IMG/VR virus record: IMGVR_UViG_3300029449_000010
Span: 1 to 35,448 of that record
DNA: 35,448 nucleotides
Reading direction: 5' to 3' (one strand)
From: a virus
Made by a program: the position numbers and the translations under genes. The notes below the pieces were generated by a model. That model did not search any database. It was not told the DNA's origin and saw nothing but the letters and a program-made list of their open reading frames with translations. The stretch's first letter is position 1. Each line of letters begins with the position of its first letter. Shown one piece after another: positions 1 to 6,714 of the stretch.

Positions 1-110
1 CATGTATTAACAGTTATAACCGACTAAAACAATTATATGATACGAATTGCAACAAAAAACAAATGGCACTTTATGCATGAGGATGGATTTGTAAAAAGCG
101 AACCAACTCA
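1..110. repeat. Terminal direct repeat, left copy (circular closure)
   Basis: Bases 1-110 are identical to 35339-35448. The repeat includes the last 27 bases of the PKD/LRR-like gene (stop at 25-27) and the first 74 bases of the small gene starting at 37. Because a gene runs intact across the junction, this is best read as an assembly overlap of a circular or circularly permuted genome rather than a functional terminal repeat. The unique length is then 35,338 bp. Confidence 0.93.
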
Positions 111-231
111 AGCAAATAAAATTAACATGCAAGATGCTGTAGGCAGAAATATACAAGTGTCTATTCATGATAGTGAAAAAGAAGCTCTTGCAGAAATTGA
201 ACTATTAAAACTGGAACGTCATGCATTGTAA
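37..231 (+). CDS. Small hypothetical protein, 64 aa
   Basis: I do not recognise this family. It starts 9 bases after the stop of the PKD/LRR-like gene (when the circle is closed), so it is probably a continuation of the late operon. The product is a small soluble, charged protein (start MIRIATKNKWHF) with no signal peptide or membrane segment. Its 3' end overlaps the next gene by 11 bases, which suggests coupled translation. Its position between a putative receptor-binding protein and the lysis genes would suit a fibre accessory or chaperone, but nothing in the sequence shows that. Confidence 0.6.
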   Translation: MIRIATKNKWHFMHEDGFVKSEPTQANKINMQDAVGRNIQVSIHDSEKEALAEIELLKLERHAL

Positions 232-457
232 CGAAACCAAACACACACCTTTGTGGTATTGCGTTTATAATGCAGTTTCTAAAGAGGTTGTTTTAAATGA
301 TAAGACAGAGCCGAGAGGGGCAAAATGCACTGATATTACGACGGAAAAAAATTTAGCCGCTGACCTCACGAAAGTTATATGTGATGACAGGACTAGGTTT
401 ATCAGCGAATTGAACGCAGATGATGTAATTTTTAACGAAGCAGATGTAAAATTATGA
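221..457 (+). CDS. Small hypothetical protein, 78 aa
   Basis: Not recognised. The ATG at 221 overlaps the previous gene by 11 bases, and the stop is in an ATGA overlap with the next gene, so three late genes are translationally chained. The protein is soluble, with three cysteines (two near the N-terminus, residues 3 and 14) and an acidic C-terminus. No domain can be named. It is kept as real because of its tight overlaps on both sides. Confidence 0.6.
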   Translation: MHCNETKHTPLWYCVYNAVSKEVVLNDKTEPRGAKCTDITTEKNLAADLTKVICDDRTRFISELNADDVIFNEADVKL

Positions 458-927
458 ACAAAGTTATAAGTGTAAATATGAAATTACATTATGTCGTAAT
501 ACGGCTAGACACTACCCCAAAGGAGGTAAGATATTACAATGCAGTTGAAGGAGTGACTGCGAACAGTAACCTCGATGCTGATTTTCCATGGTCAAAGCAC
601 AGTAAGGCATTGGATGACGTTCGATTAGCAGAAGAGTTTATTTGTCAAAATCAAGCTGTAATGGCAGGGCGTTACATTGAAGATTGGACACCATCAACTA
701 ATGTTGGAGATTACGTCAATTACACCAGCGATATGCTTGAATGTTTGCTAGGGATTTATTTGTCAGAGTTTCAAAAACCTGAAACAAATAGAGTTAATGC
801 CAATTATCATTTAGACATTTCCGACACCTCAAATGGCACTATTGATATTGCGAATAGTCCAAATGCGAATGCAATAAAGGATTTGTTCGTATCTGCTGGT
901 TTTGTCTTTTCGGTGAAAAGTTTGTAA
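454..927 (+). CDS. Hypothetical protein, 157 aa
   Basis: Not recognised. It begins in an ATGA overlap with the preceding gene. An aromatic and charged N-terminal stretch (LHYVVIRLDTTPKEVRYYN, residues 9-27) is followed by a mixed region ending in an AGFVFSV strand. There are no membrane segments. It belongs to the run of four small genes placed between the PKD/LRR-like protein and the lysis cassette. A fibre-assembly or accessory role is possible from position only. Confidence 0.6.
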   Translation: MNKVISVNMKLHYVVIRLDTTPKEVRYYNAVEGVTANSNLDADFPWSKHSKALDDVRLAEEFICQNQAVMAGRYIEDWTPSTNVGDYVNYTSDMLECLLGIYLSEFQKPETNRVNANYHLDISDTSNGTIDIANSPNANAIKDLFVSAGFVFSVKSL

Positions 928-960
928 ATTACAAGCATTATTAACCAAAAAAACGTAGAG

Positions 961-1263
961 ATGAACATCGAAAGCAAAGAGATTTACGACGAAGTAGCCA
1001 ATTATGTTAATAATATCAATGCATGGGAGGAAGCTGTTAAAGATTGGGAGAAGATACCAGCCGACATTTACCATGATAATGGCAATCTTTTCACGGGAGA
1101 ATTCCAATGCGATAAAGAAGAACCGAAAGAGTGGAGAGTAGATGATGGCAACATATCAGCGGCTAATTGGCCAGCCATTAATCACAAGAAAATAAACTTG
1201 TCCCTCTATGTAGTTGGAGCTTTAAAAAATCACATGGTAACGAACATAGATGAATTGAATTAA
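961..1263 (+). CDS. Hypothetical acidic protein, 100 aa
   Basis: Not recognised. It is an acidic, tryptophan-containing soluble protein (start MNIESKEIYDEV) without membrane segments. The 33-base gap before it is AT-rich, with no clear Shine-Dalgarno site, as is usual in Bacteroidota. It is followed after 6 bases by the membrane/coiled-coil gene that opens the lysis region. Confidence 0.6.
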   Translation: MNIESKEIYDEVANYVNNINAWEEAVKDWEKIPADIYHDNGNLFTGEFQCDKEEPKEWRVDDGNISAANWPAINHKKINLSLYVVGALKNHMVTNIDELN

Positions 1264-1269
1264 AACCGT

Positions 1270-1683
1270 ATGCTTAACAATTTTCTGAAATACGACACTG
1301 CAAAAAAAACGTTGGTAAACCTTGGAGCGACCAAACTTGCCGATATTATAATCCTATCGGTTGCCCTAGTTGTTGCTGCCCCATACGTTCGAGATTATCT
1401 AACGGCTGAAACAAGGCAAGATCTGAAAGAGGTTAAGAAGAACCAAGTGCAGATTGCTAAAAATCAGGCTACTTTGTTTATTACTCAGAAAAATCACAGC
1501 CGGAAGATTGATAGCACCAACCTCGAACTCGCTGAAACAAACCGCAAACAGGACGTTATAATTCAGGCAATTGTTGAGAGCAAAAGCAAAATTGAGCTAC
1601 TAAAGGAGTTGTATAAATCAGGTGTGCCAGGATGGACTTTTTACCCGGTAAAAAAAAAGCATACAATTCCCAGACACCTTTAG
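1270..1683 (+). CDS. Membrane-anchored coiled-coil protein, lysis-region
   Basis: A 137-aa protein with one predicted membrane segment at about residues 24-42 (ADIIILSVALVVAAPYV). A long hydrophilic, heptad-like region (residues 45-115) rich in K, E, Q and N follows, fitting a coiled coil. Its position directly before the endolysin, holin and spanin genes suggests a lysis or envelope function, but no family is recognised. The last residues (WTFYPVKKKHTIPRHL) look non-native. They pass through a nine-A run at 1650-1658, where a -1 slip would replace the tail with AYNSQTPLELARKTEDTK and stop at 1713-1715. That may be a programmed frameshift or a sequencing error. Confidence 0.6.
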   Translation: MLNNFLKYDTAKKTLVNLGATKLADIIILSVALVVAAPYVRDYLTAETRQDLKEVKKNQVQIAKNQATLFITQKNHSRKIDSTNLELAETNRKQDVIIQAIVESKSKIELLKELYKSGVPGWTFYPVKKKHTIPRHL

Positions 1684-1736
1684 AATTAGCCCGAAAGACC
1701 GAAGATACAAAATAGGAATTCGTAAATTAGAACCAA

Positions 1737-1961
1737 ATGATACGACGCAAAAAAGATAAACAAAAAGAGCTACTCAGGGAGTTGAGGCGCGGGCAAGATG
1801 CTATCCTTGAAAATTTAGCTGAAATTTTAGCCGGACAGAATAGGCTAATTTATGAGATTAAGGAGCGAGTAGAGGCACAGCAAAAGCGTTCGGAAAATCA
1901 CGAGGAACGCATTAAGAAGCTCGAAGAATGGAAAAAGGAAAAAGAAAGGAGGACAGCATGA
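1737..1961 (+). CDS. Small coiled-coil protein, 74 aa
   Basis: A highly charged, almost wholly helical protein (rich in K, R, E and Q), with heptad spacing of leucines and isoleucines at about residues 12-65. There is no signal or membrane segment. The stop overlaps the endolysin start as ATGA at 1958-1961, so the two are co-translated. It could form a coiled-coil complex with the membrane-anchored protein just upstream; this is inferred only from shared fold type and adjacency. Confidence 0.6.
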   Translation: MIRRKKDKQKELLRELRRGQDAILENLAEILAGQNRLIYEIKERVEAQQKRSENHEERIKKLEEWKKEKERRTA

Positions 1962-2374
1962 GTTTTCAATTCAGTGCATTAAGTAACCGACGACGTGAAG
2001 GGCTATCAGATAATATGATGCGCCTATCTGATTTAATGATACAACGAACACCCGTTGATTTCGGCATTGCTTGGATGGGTGGCAAGCGAACGGCAGATGA
2101 GCAAAATGAGCTATTTAAGTCAGGTGTTAGCCAACTTGACGGGTACTGTAAACGCAGCAAGCACCAAGATGGAAAGGCCTTTGACATTCTGCCATACATA
2201 AACGGACGCCCAGACCCTGATAACGAAAAACACATGCTTATAATCATTGGTGTAGCTTTTTCGTGTGCCGATGAGCTAGGCATAAAAATACGCTCCGGCA
2301 TCAACTGGGACATGGACGGAGAGTTTGTCACAGACCAAAATTTTGATGACTACCCCCACATCGAAGAAATTTAA
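1958..2374 (+). CDS. Endolysin, M15-family L-Ala-D-Glu/D-Ala-type peptidase
   Basis: A 138-aa zinc peptidase that would cut the peptide stems of peptidoglycan during lysis. The start at 1958 (MSFQFSAL) is chosen because a good Shine-Dalgarno site (aaaggagg at 1946-1953) sits just upstream; the longer in-frame start at 1928 is less likely. The M15 signature is visible: SKHQDGKAFDILP at residues 67-79 (first histidine H69 and aspartate D76 as zinc ligands) and DYPHIEE at 131-137 (final zinc ligand H134). The length matches single-domain phage M15 endolysins, and there is no signal peptide, so release should depend on the holin. It overlaps the previous gene by 4 bases and is followed by the holin and spanin genes, forming a lysis cassette. 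Confidence 0.9.
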   Translation: MSFQFSALSNRRREGLSDNMMRLSDLMIQRTPVDFGIAWMGGKRTADEQNELFKSGVSQLDGYCKRSKHQDGKAFDILPYINGRPDPDNEKHMLIIIGVAFSCADELGIKIRSGINWDMDGEFVTDQNFDDYPHIEEI

Positions 2375-2406
2375 CTAAATTAATTAACTTTTAAATTGAT
2401 ACAACT

Positions 2407-2724
2407 ATGATTACACTAATTTTAGGACTAATTTTAGGCGCAATTGTGTTTATCTTGCGCGAATACAACAAGGATTCAGCTGTGAAATTCCTACAATTTA
2501 TCGCAAAAAAGGAGAGCTATTTACCTGCATTGCTCAACTTGGCAACGGGGCTAATTTTGCTTTTCGCGTGGCACTCCGACCCCTCAGCATTGGCGGCAAT
2601 AGGTATAACAAAAGTTACATTTTTAACAGCGGCGATATTTGGATTTACGGCAAATGGTCTTTGGTCGGCACTTACGGAAGGTACGACAAAAAGAGTTAAG
2701 ACAAAAATCGGGCGCAATGCGTAA
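2407..2724 (+). CDS. Putative holin, 105 aa, about three membrane segments
   Basis: A short integral membrane protein, with hydrophobic stretches at about residues 2-17, 39-55 and 61-86 and a basic C-terminus (TKRVKTKIGRNA). Length, topology and position between endolysin and spanin fit a phage holin, which would open the inner membrane and let the endolysin reach the cell wall. No named holin family is recognised, so the call rests on topology and neighbourhood. It overlaps the spanin gene by 8 bases (ATG at 2717). Confidence 0.7.
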   Translation: MITLILGLILGAIVFILREYNKDSAVKFLQFIAKKESYLPALLNLATGLILLFAWHSDPSALAAIGITKVTFLTAAIFGFTANGLWSALTEGTTKRVKTKIGRNA

Positions 2725-3244
2725 GTTTTTTTTGATTGTTTTGGTTTTTTGTGGGTCTATGTCCGGTTGCTCGATGCAAGAGAGAGCGCAAATGCACATA
2801 AGGAGGGCGGAGCGTCTTGCGCCGGACATCTTTAAGACCAAGGTGGATAGTTTTGTAAGTACAGTTGTTGAATATAGAGATACAGCTTTGATTATAAACA
2901 AATTACAGGAGGTAACTATCCAGAGCGATACAGTTACAATTGTTAAAAAGGTAAATGTATTAAATGATATTGCCCAGGTTTACGCATCAAGTGATGATAG
3001 TATTTGTCACGCCACGGCGGAGGTTAAAAAAGGCAAGTTAATTGTGAGGGCATGGGCTGATAATCGCATAATAATTGAGCTGAACGATACCATAAAAGCA
3101 AAAAACAAGATAATAAAGCAACTTAAGCAAGTTAATAAGAGTGAGACAGTAACGATCACAAAAAAGGAAGTGCCTAAATGGTGGCTATTAATTATTGCGA
3201 TTTTTGCTATGCTGCTATTTGTATTTATGATACAAAAGACATAA
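2717..3244 (+). CDS. Unimolecular spanin-like lipoprotein (u-spanin)
   Basis: A 175-aa protein with both anchors expected of a unimolecular spanin. It has an N-terminal lipoprotein signal (MRKFFLIVLVFCGSMSGC, lipobox MSGC, lipidated C18) and a C-terminal membrane helix at about residues 155-171 (WWLLIIAIFAMLLFVFM). Between them is a periplasmic region with helical parts at both ends. Such proteins tie the outer membrane to the inner membrane and fuse them at the last step of lysis in Gram-negative hosts. The ATG at 2717 is preferred to an in-frame start at 2639 because it creates the signal peptide. The gene follows the holin and is followed by a strong terminator. Confidence 0.82.
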   Translation: MRKFFLIVLVFCGSMSGCSMQERAQMHIRRAERLAPDIFKTKVDSFVSTVVEYRDTALIINKLQEVTIQSDTVTIVKKVNVLNDIAQVYASSDDSICHATAEVKKGKLIVRAWADNRIIIELNDTIKAKNKIIKQLKQVNKSETVTITKKEVPKWWLLIIAIFAMLLFVFMIQKT

Positions 3245-3291
3245 TTTTACACAAGAGAGATTTCTTTTTTTTTAGGGTTTCTGTGGTTTTG

Positions 3292-3325
3292 GCCGAGGGC
3301 ATTATTTTGCCTTCGGCTTTTTTTT
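3292..3325 (+). terminator. Rho-independent terminator of the late operon
   Basis: A 10-bp stem (3292-3301 with 3308-3317, one G-T wobble) with a six-base loop is followed by eight Ts at 3318-3325. It lies 48 bases after the spanin stop and ends the late transcript. Confidence 0.88.
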
Positions 3326-3327
3326 AT

Positions 3328-3357
3328 TTGTATTTTCAAAAAAAATACGTAAATTGC
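3328..3357 (+). promoter_or_regulatory. Putative Bacteroidetes-type promoter
   Basis: TTG at 3328-3330, a 19-base spacer, then TAAATTGC at 3350-3357, one or two changes from TAnnTTTG. It begins directly after the late terminator and would start a transcript of about 200 bases ending at the second plus-strand terminator (3532-3568). It is weaker than the other promoters listed. Confidence 0.45.
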
Positions 3358-3482
3358 ATTATAATCACTGAAATTAACCTGGATAACGCAGACGTTTATA
3401 TACCTCTGCCAGCAAATTACAATGAAATTACAGGCACAAAAGACGTAATCCGGGGTAAAAAATTTAGTGTTGAAGAATTAAA

Positions 3483-3510
3483 GACGCACATCAGTTAACT
3501 AATGTGCGTC
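3483..3510 (-). terminator. Hairpin terminator of the early (minus) operon
   Basis: A perfect 9-bp stem, gacgcacat (3483-3491) with atgtgcgtc (3502-3510), with a 10-base loop. Read on the minus strand it is followed by TTTAATTCTT, so it can end the leftward early transcript. It covers the stop codon (3491-3493) of the last early gene. Confidence 0.6.
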
Positions 3511-3757
3511 CGACAACTTTATGAGCTATAAGGCGTATGCTTTTTATATGAGCGTACGCCTTTTTTTTGCACCAATTTTTAATAAATTTCTCGTTTTTAT
3601 TGTATTCGCAAAACACAAAATCATCGGTTAATTTTGTGTCATTTACATAGACATTGCAAAGGCATATATCTTTATTTTTTGCGTTTATTTTGTTGTCAAA
3701 AACAATGATTATTTTTTCATCATTTTTGACGATTTTTGTCATCCCTTTCCTTCTCAT
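3491..3757 (-). CDS. Hypothetical protein, 88 aa, last early gene
   Basis: Not recognised. It is a lysine-rich soluble protein with a central beta-like region (EKIIIVFDNKINAKNKDICL). It is the last gene of the leftward block. Its C-terminal codons are embedded in the DNA of the plus-strand terminator 3532-3568, and its stop lies in the minus-strand terminator, so the gene end and two transcription stops share the same bases. The end of the protein (from about residue 64) may therefore be shaped by hairpin constraints rather than by function. Confidence 0.55.
   Translation of the reverse strand: MRRKGMTKIVKNDEKIIIVFDNKINAKNKDICLCNVYVNDTKLTDDFVFCEYNKNEKFIKNWCKKKAYAHIKSIRLIAHKVVGRTLVN
3532..3568 (+). 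terminator. Second plus-strand intrinsic terminator
   Basis: A 10-bp stem, ggcgtatgct (3532-3541) with agcgtacgcc (3551-3560), one wobble pair, a nine-base loop, then eight Ts (3561-3568). It would stop the small transcript from 3.33 kb or read-through from the late operon before it enters the early genes. Confidence 0.8.
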
Positions 3758-3816
3758 AATTTAGACTTATTTCGCGCATTTAAACGGCGGTTGGGTTGGA
3801 GTTATGAACCAGGCTT

Positions 3817-4371
3817 TTAGTAACTCTTGCCGTGCATCCGCTCGCGGGTAGCGTTGTATTTCAATTTAAGGTTTATATGTCTTTCAATGTCTATCCCCCG
3901 CGCACCGCATAAGTCAAGTATGCGTATTACCGTGTCTGCAATCTCATCTTCAAAAGTGTCTTTAATATCCATTGTAAATAAACTCTCAAAGCTTAGAGGA
4001 GAGTTCTCTGGTGTGTAACCCTTCATATTTTCCTCATAATGTTCAAGCTTTGCAAACCTGTTTTCTCTATCAGCTTCTAAGGCTTCCGAAAGTTCACTCA
4101 CGCACAGCATTAATAAAGTTCCTGTCTCGCGCTCGCTATCCCAAAAGCCTTTGTTTCGAGCTGCTGCGTGTATTTGCTGGGCTGCATCGTTAAGCCCAGC
4201 GCATAACATCGCATCACGCAAGCCCCACCCACACGCTTCCATTTCAGCACACTTTTCTAATGCAACATCTCTCATAAAGTCTAATGTTTCATTTGGTATT
4301 GTCATTTCTGTTTTGCGTAAGTGTGTCCACGCTTTTATTATAAGTTCTTTGTTTATTAATGCGTTTGCCAT
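3817..4371 (-). CDS. MazG-like nucleoside triphosphate pyrophosphohydrolase
   Basis: A 184-aa all-alpha NTP pyrophosphatase of the MazG superfamily, which cleaves (d)NTPs to NMP and pyrophosphate with magnesium. The C-terminal half has the diagnostic metal-binding helices: SELSEALEADRENRF (residues 92-106, ExxE) and EDEIADTVIRILDLCG (141-156, ExxD). These are followed by KYNATRERMHGKSY, which matches the usual family ending. The N-terminal 75 residues are an extra helical region I cannot place. In phages such enzymes adjust nucleotide pools or remove non-canonical or alarmone nucleotides; which applies here is not visible. It lies downstream of SSB in the early block. Confidence 0.85.
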   Translation of the reverse strand: MANALINKELIIKAWTHLRKTEMTIPNETLDFMRDVALEKCAEMEACGWGLRDAMLCAGLNDAAQQIHAAARNKGFWDSERETGTLLMLCVSELSEALEADRENRFAKLEHYEENMKGYTPENSPLSFESLFTMDIKDTFEDEIADTVIRILDLCGARGIDIERHINLKLKYNATRERMHGKSY

Positions 4372-4444
4372 CTCTTCAAAATTTATTATTTATTACCAAC
4401 AATATTTTTGTTACTTACTGCAAATATCATTCGCAATAATACCT

Positions 4445-5257
4445 CTAAATACCGCAACCAAACGTAACCTCGAAGTACGCAAAGTTGTATGATTTTCTTT
4501 TTTTCTCGTAACAAACTATCCCAAAAGAATTATTACTATGTTGGTTTATGTGGTTATAGTATTTGCCAAATATAGACCCTATTAAAACTTTGTTATTGTC
4601 GGATGTCTCCAAGTCACAATGCGAATAGCAATAAGGGTATCCAATAACAAATTTTTGCGTTATTTTTTGCTTAATTATAACGCTGCCATTAGTCCACTTA
4701 TTTTTCCCAATCTCTCGAAACCCATGTTTAAATATTGAATTGAATACTATATCATTTCGGTATTCTCGTTTTCGTAAGTTTCTTTCTTTTCTCAATTCTA
4801 ATTCTTCAAAAGAGTGATAATAATTGTATATAACACCACCTCTTTTGTGGTATTCCGAAACCAAACTATCTAAAAGTTCTTTGCTTATATAATCCGAATG
4901 ATACACATAGCAATTCATTAGGTTCTCGTAAACATTTGCCGTCACTGTAATTGTATCATCAGATAATGCAGGAGGTAATTTTTTATTGAAAATGTAAGCT
5001 AGTCCTTTATTGAAAGGCACTATTCCAATAATAGCCAAATGATTTACAATTCTATATTTTGTTAAATATCCTCTTTTTTTAGTTTTTAATTTAGATTCAG
5101 CTTCATGTTTTGATAAAAATTTAGATGTCACATATCCTTCTGAGACATCATCAAACACGCTTTGGATGGCGTAATTATTGTGAATAATGGCAGCAGATAA
5201 CACTGCGTCATACGCCATTGGCTTAGTGGTTTCTTGTACTGTATTTACTTCACTCAT
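4445..5257 (-). CDS. Hypothetical protein, 270 aa
   Basis: Not recognised. It is a large soluble protein, rich in N, Y, K and S, with a basic central stretch (LRKERNLRKREYRNDIVF, about residues 154-171) and an aromatic, cysteine-containing C-terminus (FAYFEVTFGCGI). There is no membrane segment. It is markedly larger and more AT-rich in codon use than most unknown early genes, and it sits between SSB and the MazG-like gene with intergenic gaps on both sides, unlike the tightly packed neighbours. That pattern fits a separately acquired gene. A weak promoter-like site (TTG, about 18 bases, AAACTTTC) lies in the gap before it. The function is unknown. Confidence 0.6.
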   Translation of the reverse strand: MSEVNTVQETTKPMAYDAVLSAAIIHNNYAIQSVFDDVSEGYVTSKFLSKHEAESKLKTKKRGYLTKYRIVNHLAIIGIVPFNKGLAYIFNKKLPPALSDDTITVTANVYENLMNCYVYHSDYISKELLDSLVSEYHKRGGVIYNYYHSFEELELRKERNLRKREYRNDIVFNSIFKHGFREIGKNKWTNGSVIIKQKITQKFVIGYPYCYSHCDLETSDNNKVLIGSIFGKYYNHINQHSNNSFGIVCYEKKRKSYNFAYFEVTFGCGI

Positions 5258-5320
5258 CTTATGTCTGTTTTGAAAGTTTGTAATTCTAATTAAAACGCCA
5301 ACAGGCGCATACGCTAACCG

Positions 5321-5725
5321 TTAAAATGGCAAATCATTCCCCCACTCTGAATTTTGATCGTTGTTAAGGGGCGTTTCGCTTTTTGTATTACCTCCGTTAT
5401 TATGCCAGTTGACAACTTCCACCTTTTCGGCAATCACCTCAGTTTTATATCTTTTCCCCCCATTTTTGTCATTATAAGATGTAGTCCGTAATTTACCCTC
5501 AACATACAGCATCATGCCCTTTTTTATGTGCTTTTCGGCAAAATTAGCAATCCAGTTCCATGCTGTAATATTGTGCCATTCGGTGTTTGTTATCTTCTCA
5601 CCATTTTTATTAAATGTTTCGGACGTGGCCAGTGAAAAATTGGCCACTGACATGTTATCCCCTAAGTGTCTTACCTCGGGTTCTTTTCCTACGTTTCCTA
5701 CTAAAATAATCTTGTTGATTCCCAT
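5321..5725 (-). CDS. ssb: Single-stranded DNA-binding protein
   Basis: A 134-aa SSB that coats single-stranded DNA during phage replication and recombination. The start MGINKIILVGNVGKEPEVR is the classic beginning of the bacterial SSB OB fold. It continues with SVANFSLATSETF and TEWHNITAWNWIANFAEKHI, all family hallmarks, over residues 1-107. A short polar linker leads to the acidic tip WGNDLPF, which recruits partner proteins in this family. Length is normal for phage SSBs. It follows the RHH-like gene by 2 bases. A short GC-rich hairpin followed by TTTT lies in the gap after its stop (about 5296-5312) and may end transcription weakly. Confidence 0.95.
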   Translation of the reverse strand: MGINKIILVGNVGKEPEVRHLGDNMSVANFSLATSETFNKNGEKITNTEWHNITAWNWIANFAEKHIKKGMMLYVEGKLRTTSYNDKNGGKRYKTEVIAEKVEVVNWHNNGGNTKSETPLNNDQNSEWGNDLPF

Positions 5726-5727
5726 GA

Positions 5728-6015
5728 TTAATACTGTTTTATGAATGAGTTAAACAAACTGTTAATAATGCCCGACCGGCTTAACGCAGGATAGTCCTTT
5801 TCCAGCTGTGTGATTTTTTTCATCGTATACAGCTGATAATTGCCGTCGTCGGTGTAATCCAAGTCAAGTTCCAATTCTCCGGCGTAAAGCTTCTCAACGC
5901 AAAAGTTAATTAATGATTGACGGCGCATAATGCCATACTTTTTTTTCGCTTTGCTCATCGCCTCATCGGCAATTGTCATGTTAATTCGCGCCTGAGTGTA
6001 ACTGTTTTTCTCCAT
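5728..6015 (-). CDS. Small ribbon-helix-helix-like protein, possible regulator
   Basis: A 95-aa protein. The N-terminal part (ARINMTIADEAMSKAKKKYG, then IMRRQSLINFCVEKL, residues 9-43) has the pattern of a ribbon-helix-helix domain: a short strand with alternating hydrophobics followed by two helices around a turn. The C-terminal half is unrecognised. If correct it would be a dimeric DNA-binding regulator and could act on the phage promoters. The domain assignment is by eye and tentative. It is 2 bases upstream of SSB and co-transcribed with it. Confidence 0.5.
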   Translation of the reverse strand: MEKNSYTQARINMTIADEAMSKAKKKYGIMRRQSLINFCVEKLYAGELELDLDYTDDGNYQLYTMKKITQLEKDYPALSRSGIINSLFNSFIKQY

Positions 6016-6040
6016 ATTATTTTTTGTATTAAAAATTTAA

Positions 6041-6199
6041 TTATTCCCACAAAATTAATTGAACATGGGTTTTGATTTCTCCTTTTAATTCTTTAATAGC
6101 TCTATCACACCTAATTTTCTCCGCCGGAGTAGTTTCCGGATCGTTTATAGCTTTCATCAAAGTGGTAATACACCACGATTTTAATTCGGCGTATGTCAT
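6041..6199 (-). CDS. Small hypothetical protein, 52 aa
   Basis: A short gene between the 109-aa unknown and the RHH-like gene. It reads MTYAELKSWCITTLMKAIND and ends in QLILWE, with a continuous helical, amphipathic pattern and no low-complexity bias. It fills the only sizeable gap between two minus-strand genes and sits in the same direction, which supports it. It is unknown in function and could be a small helical partner or regulator. Confidence 0.55.
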   Translation of the reverse strand: MTYAELKSWCITTLMKAINDPETTPAEKIRCDRAIKELKGEIKTHVQLILWE

Positions 6200-6256
6200 T
6201 GGTGTTTCTTTATTATGTGCATTTAAAAAGCGATTGTTTCGGAGTTGTGTAAAAAT

Positions 6257-6586
6257 TTAAGATAATTTTTCAAGTATCCTTATTTCGTCATCGCTAAATA
6301 CAACATTACTGCTACATCCATCATTGCATTTGTTTACGAAAGTTATTCCTTCACATTGTCCTACGTGTTCAATGTACTTTTGCAATAAACTCTCATTAAC
6401 ATTTTGTATTGGTAATGCTGGCTCGTCACTCTTATCAGCACCGTTCGCTCGGTTCATATCTTCAAATATGCACAATACAGTACCCCAAAACATATCTTCA
6501 CCAGTATTTGCGTTATTTTCGTGTGATGGATTTCGGTTAGTCCAAAATTCCTTTAATTTTTCTATTTGCTGTTTTTCGTTTTTCAT
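6257..6586 (-). CDS. Hypothetical protein, 109 aa
   Basis: Not recognised. It is acidic and soluble, with four cysteines of which two lie close together (KCNDGCSS, about residues 86-93) and two more at about 39 and 78. Metal or disulfide use is possible but unproved. It has its own promoter-like site (6675-6704), unlike most early genes, with a leader of about 80 bases that contains an 18-codon open frame (6601-6657), so it starts a transcript that also covers the small gene, the RHH-like gene and SSB. Confidence 0.6.
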   Translation of the reverse strand: MKNEKQQIEKLKEFWTNRNPSHENNANTGEDMFWGTVLCIFEDMNRANGADKSDEPALPIQNVNESLLQKYIEHVGQCEGITFVNKCNDGCSSNVVFSDDEIRILEKLS

Positions 6587-6674
6587 AATCAGTTCACTAT
6601 TTATATTATTGTTACTTTATACACCGCATGAAGTGAACGGGTAATCGAAACACGCATTTTTGTTTAATTCTATG

Positions 6675-6704
6675 CAAATATAATATTTTATTCAATACAA
6701 ACAA
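6675..6704 (-). promoter_or_regulatory. Bacteroidetes-type promoter before the SSB gene group
   Basis: On the minus strand: TTG (6702-6704), 19-base spacer, TATATTTG (6675-6682), an exact match to TAnnTTTG. The transcript would begin near 6668 and first meet an 18-codon ORF (start 6657, stop 6601-6603, MRVSITRSLHAVYKVTII) before the gene at 6586, so a leader peptide is possible. Confidence 0.75.
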
Positions 6705-6714
6705 ATAAAAACAA

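Larger units (their letters stand above)
3361..3568 (+). ncRNA. Possible small terminator-bounded transcript (ncRNA or tiny ORF)
   Basis: This 3.36-3.57 kb stretch has its own promoter-like site, an internal perfect hairpin (3483-3510) and an intrinsic terminator (3532-3568). An open frame ends at 3498 with a protein-like sequence (LPANYNEITGTKDVIRGKKF, then SVEELKTHIS), but from the likely transcription start onward it contains no ATG, GTG or TTG in frame. The frame only reaches a normal start by reading back through the late terminator to 3178, which is unlikely. It may be a small RNA, a peptide with an ATT or CTG start, or a decayed gene. Confidence 0.35.

Noticed and set aside
1966-2331. 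Antisense ORF (121 codons) over the endolysin
   Set aside because: Shadow of a gene with clear M15 motifs; the antisense product has no domain.
3178-3360. Using 3178 as the start of the plus-strand frame ending at 3498
   Set aside because: The region 3245-3360 contains the spanin end, a strong terminator and a promoter-like site; the frame passes through a poly-T stretch (FFFF), so it is unlikely to be coding there.
4151-4492. Plus-strand ORF opposite the MazG-like gene
   Set aside because: Shadow of MazG-like coding; cysteine and serine rich with no motif and no promoter.
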